DNA from: SZUA-444 sp965226565
GTDB lineage: Bacteria > Bacillota > Clostridia > Oscillospirales > Ruminococcaceae
DNA: 64,000 nt
NCBI GenBank assembly: GCA_965226565.1
Contig: CBDDDI010000004.1
Span: forward strand, 689,686-753,685
Reading direction: 5' to 3'
How positions within the stretch are numbered: position 1 is the first letter of the stretch; each line of letters begins with the position of its first letter. A program made the position numbers and the translations under genes. This document shows, in pieces, positions 63,541-64,000 of this stretch. The notes beneath the pieces are model-generated. The model was given only the letters and a program-made list of their open reading frames with translations. It did not search any database and was not told the DNA's origin.

Positions 63541-64000
63541 TTAATCAAGATAACCTTTTGCAGCTAAAAGCTCTGCCATTTCAACAGCTCCACCTGCTGC
63601 TCCACGGATTGTGTTATGTGAAAGACAAACAAATTTATAATCATATTGTGTATCTTCTCTAAGTCTACCAATACTAACACCCATACCGTTTTCAAGATCA
63701 CGATCAAGTTTAGCTTGAGGTCTATTATCTTCTTCAAAATATGTTAAGAATTGTTTTGGAGCTGATGGTAGTTCAAGATCTTGAGGCTCAGCTTTGTATT
63801 CAGACCAAAGTTTAAGAATTTCTTCTTTAGTTGGTTTGTTCTCAAATTCAATAAATACTGCAGCTGTATGACCATCTAATACAGGTACTCTCAAACATTG
63901 AGTTGTGATAGAAATATCAGAAGCATTTACTATTTTATCTCCTTCAATTTTACCCCATACTTTTAATGGCTCTTTTTCTGATTTTTCTTCTTCTCCACCT
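63541..64000 (-). CDS. asd: Aspartate-semialdehyde dehydrogenase, C-terminal part
   Basis: The frame is open to the right edge of the window, so the N-terminal half with the catalytic Cys lies outside. The visible 152 or so residues have CLRVPVLDGHTAAVFIEFE, with the conserved Arg and His of the substrate pocket, and CLSHNTIRGAAGGAVEMAELL near the end. It supplies aspartate semialdehyde to DapA, encoded next. The acidic EEEKSEKE stretch at the edge fits the branch of Asd found in many Clostridia and archaea. Confidence 0.85.
   Translation of the reverse strand, partial: GGEEEKSEKEPLKVWGKIEGDKIVNASDISITTQCLRVPVLDGHTAAVFIEFENKPTKEEILKLWSEYKAEPQDLELPSAPKQFLTYFEEDNRPQAKLDRDLENGMGVSIGRLREDTQYDYKFVCLSHNTIRGAAGGAVEMAELLAAKGYLD

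Overview
The window is AT-rich chromosomal DNA from a low-GC, endospore-forming Firmicute, most likely an anaerobic gut-type member of Clostridia (perhaps the Ruminococcaceae/Oscillospirales side). The reasons are: sporulation genes (a neighbouring sipL-spoIVA pair, pdaA, a SpoIID-domain protein), a rubrerythrin, class B sortases, T-box leaders on aminoacyl-tRNA synthetase operons, a second divergent type II topoisomerase pair, strong GGAGG ribosome binding sites and frequent TTG/GTG starts. The genus is not decidable from sequence alone. No insertion sequences, prophage genes, CRISPR arrays, rRNA or tRNA genes were seen.

Layout. 1-3.8 kb: two tandem class B sortases (the first cut by the window edge), a membrane-anchored SpoIID/LytB protein and a zinc-ribbon protein, closed by a terminator. 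3.9-7.5 kb: a lipoprotein plus an OmpR-type response regulator and its sensor kinase. 7.5-13.0 kb: a compact housekeeping run yqhQ-prmC-recA-recX-rimO-pgsA with overlaps or short gaps. 13.1-16.2 kb: a T-box (Cys) leader followed by cysE-cysS and a degenerate cyclophilin-like lipoprotein. 16.4-19.0 kb: murA, a WalJ-like hydrolase and rlmH. 19.1-20.2 kb (minus): a PrsA/SurA-like lipoprotein. 20.3-25.6 kb: ktrB, then a T-box (Phe) leader and pheS-pheT. 25.6-30.2 kb: monocistronic units for IreB, PdaA, a large unrecognised exported protein and a GerQ-like protein. 30.2-32.0 kb (minus): ilvE and mtnN. 32.2-34.1 kb: RNase P RNA and an HtrA protease. 34.1-35.3 kb: an orphan promoter with a hairpin, and a minus-strand HAD phosphatase.

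35.3-45.1 kb is a complete alpha-glucan utilisation operon: a solute-binding lipoprotein, two permeases, a lipoprotein alpha-amylase, 4-alpha-glucanotransferase and glycogen/maltodextrin phosphorylase. Together these go from extracellular glucan to glucose-1-phosphate; no ATPase and no regulator gene is present. 45.2-46.9 kb: two unrecognised proteins (one a Cache-like sensor with no output domain) and a YqxD-family protein. 47.0-50.1 kb: sipL-spoIVA for the spore coat base. 50.2-54.5 kb: rubrerythrin and a minus-strand heterodimeric ABC exporter. 54.9-60.4 kb: prmA and a divergent ParE/ParC-like pair. 60.4-64.0 kb (minus): AlkD-like and HD-domain proteins, then asd-dapA-dapB, where dapA and dapB carry three single-base frameshifts.

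I do not see a clear new multi-gene system. The strongest candidates for novelty are the divergent topoisomerase pair with altered quinolone-pocket positions, the consensus promoter feeding directly into a perfect hairpin at 34.1 kb, the unrecognised exported protein at 27.2 kb, the output-less Cache protein, and the frameshift cluster in dapA-dapB.
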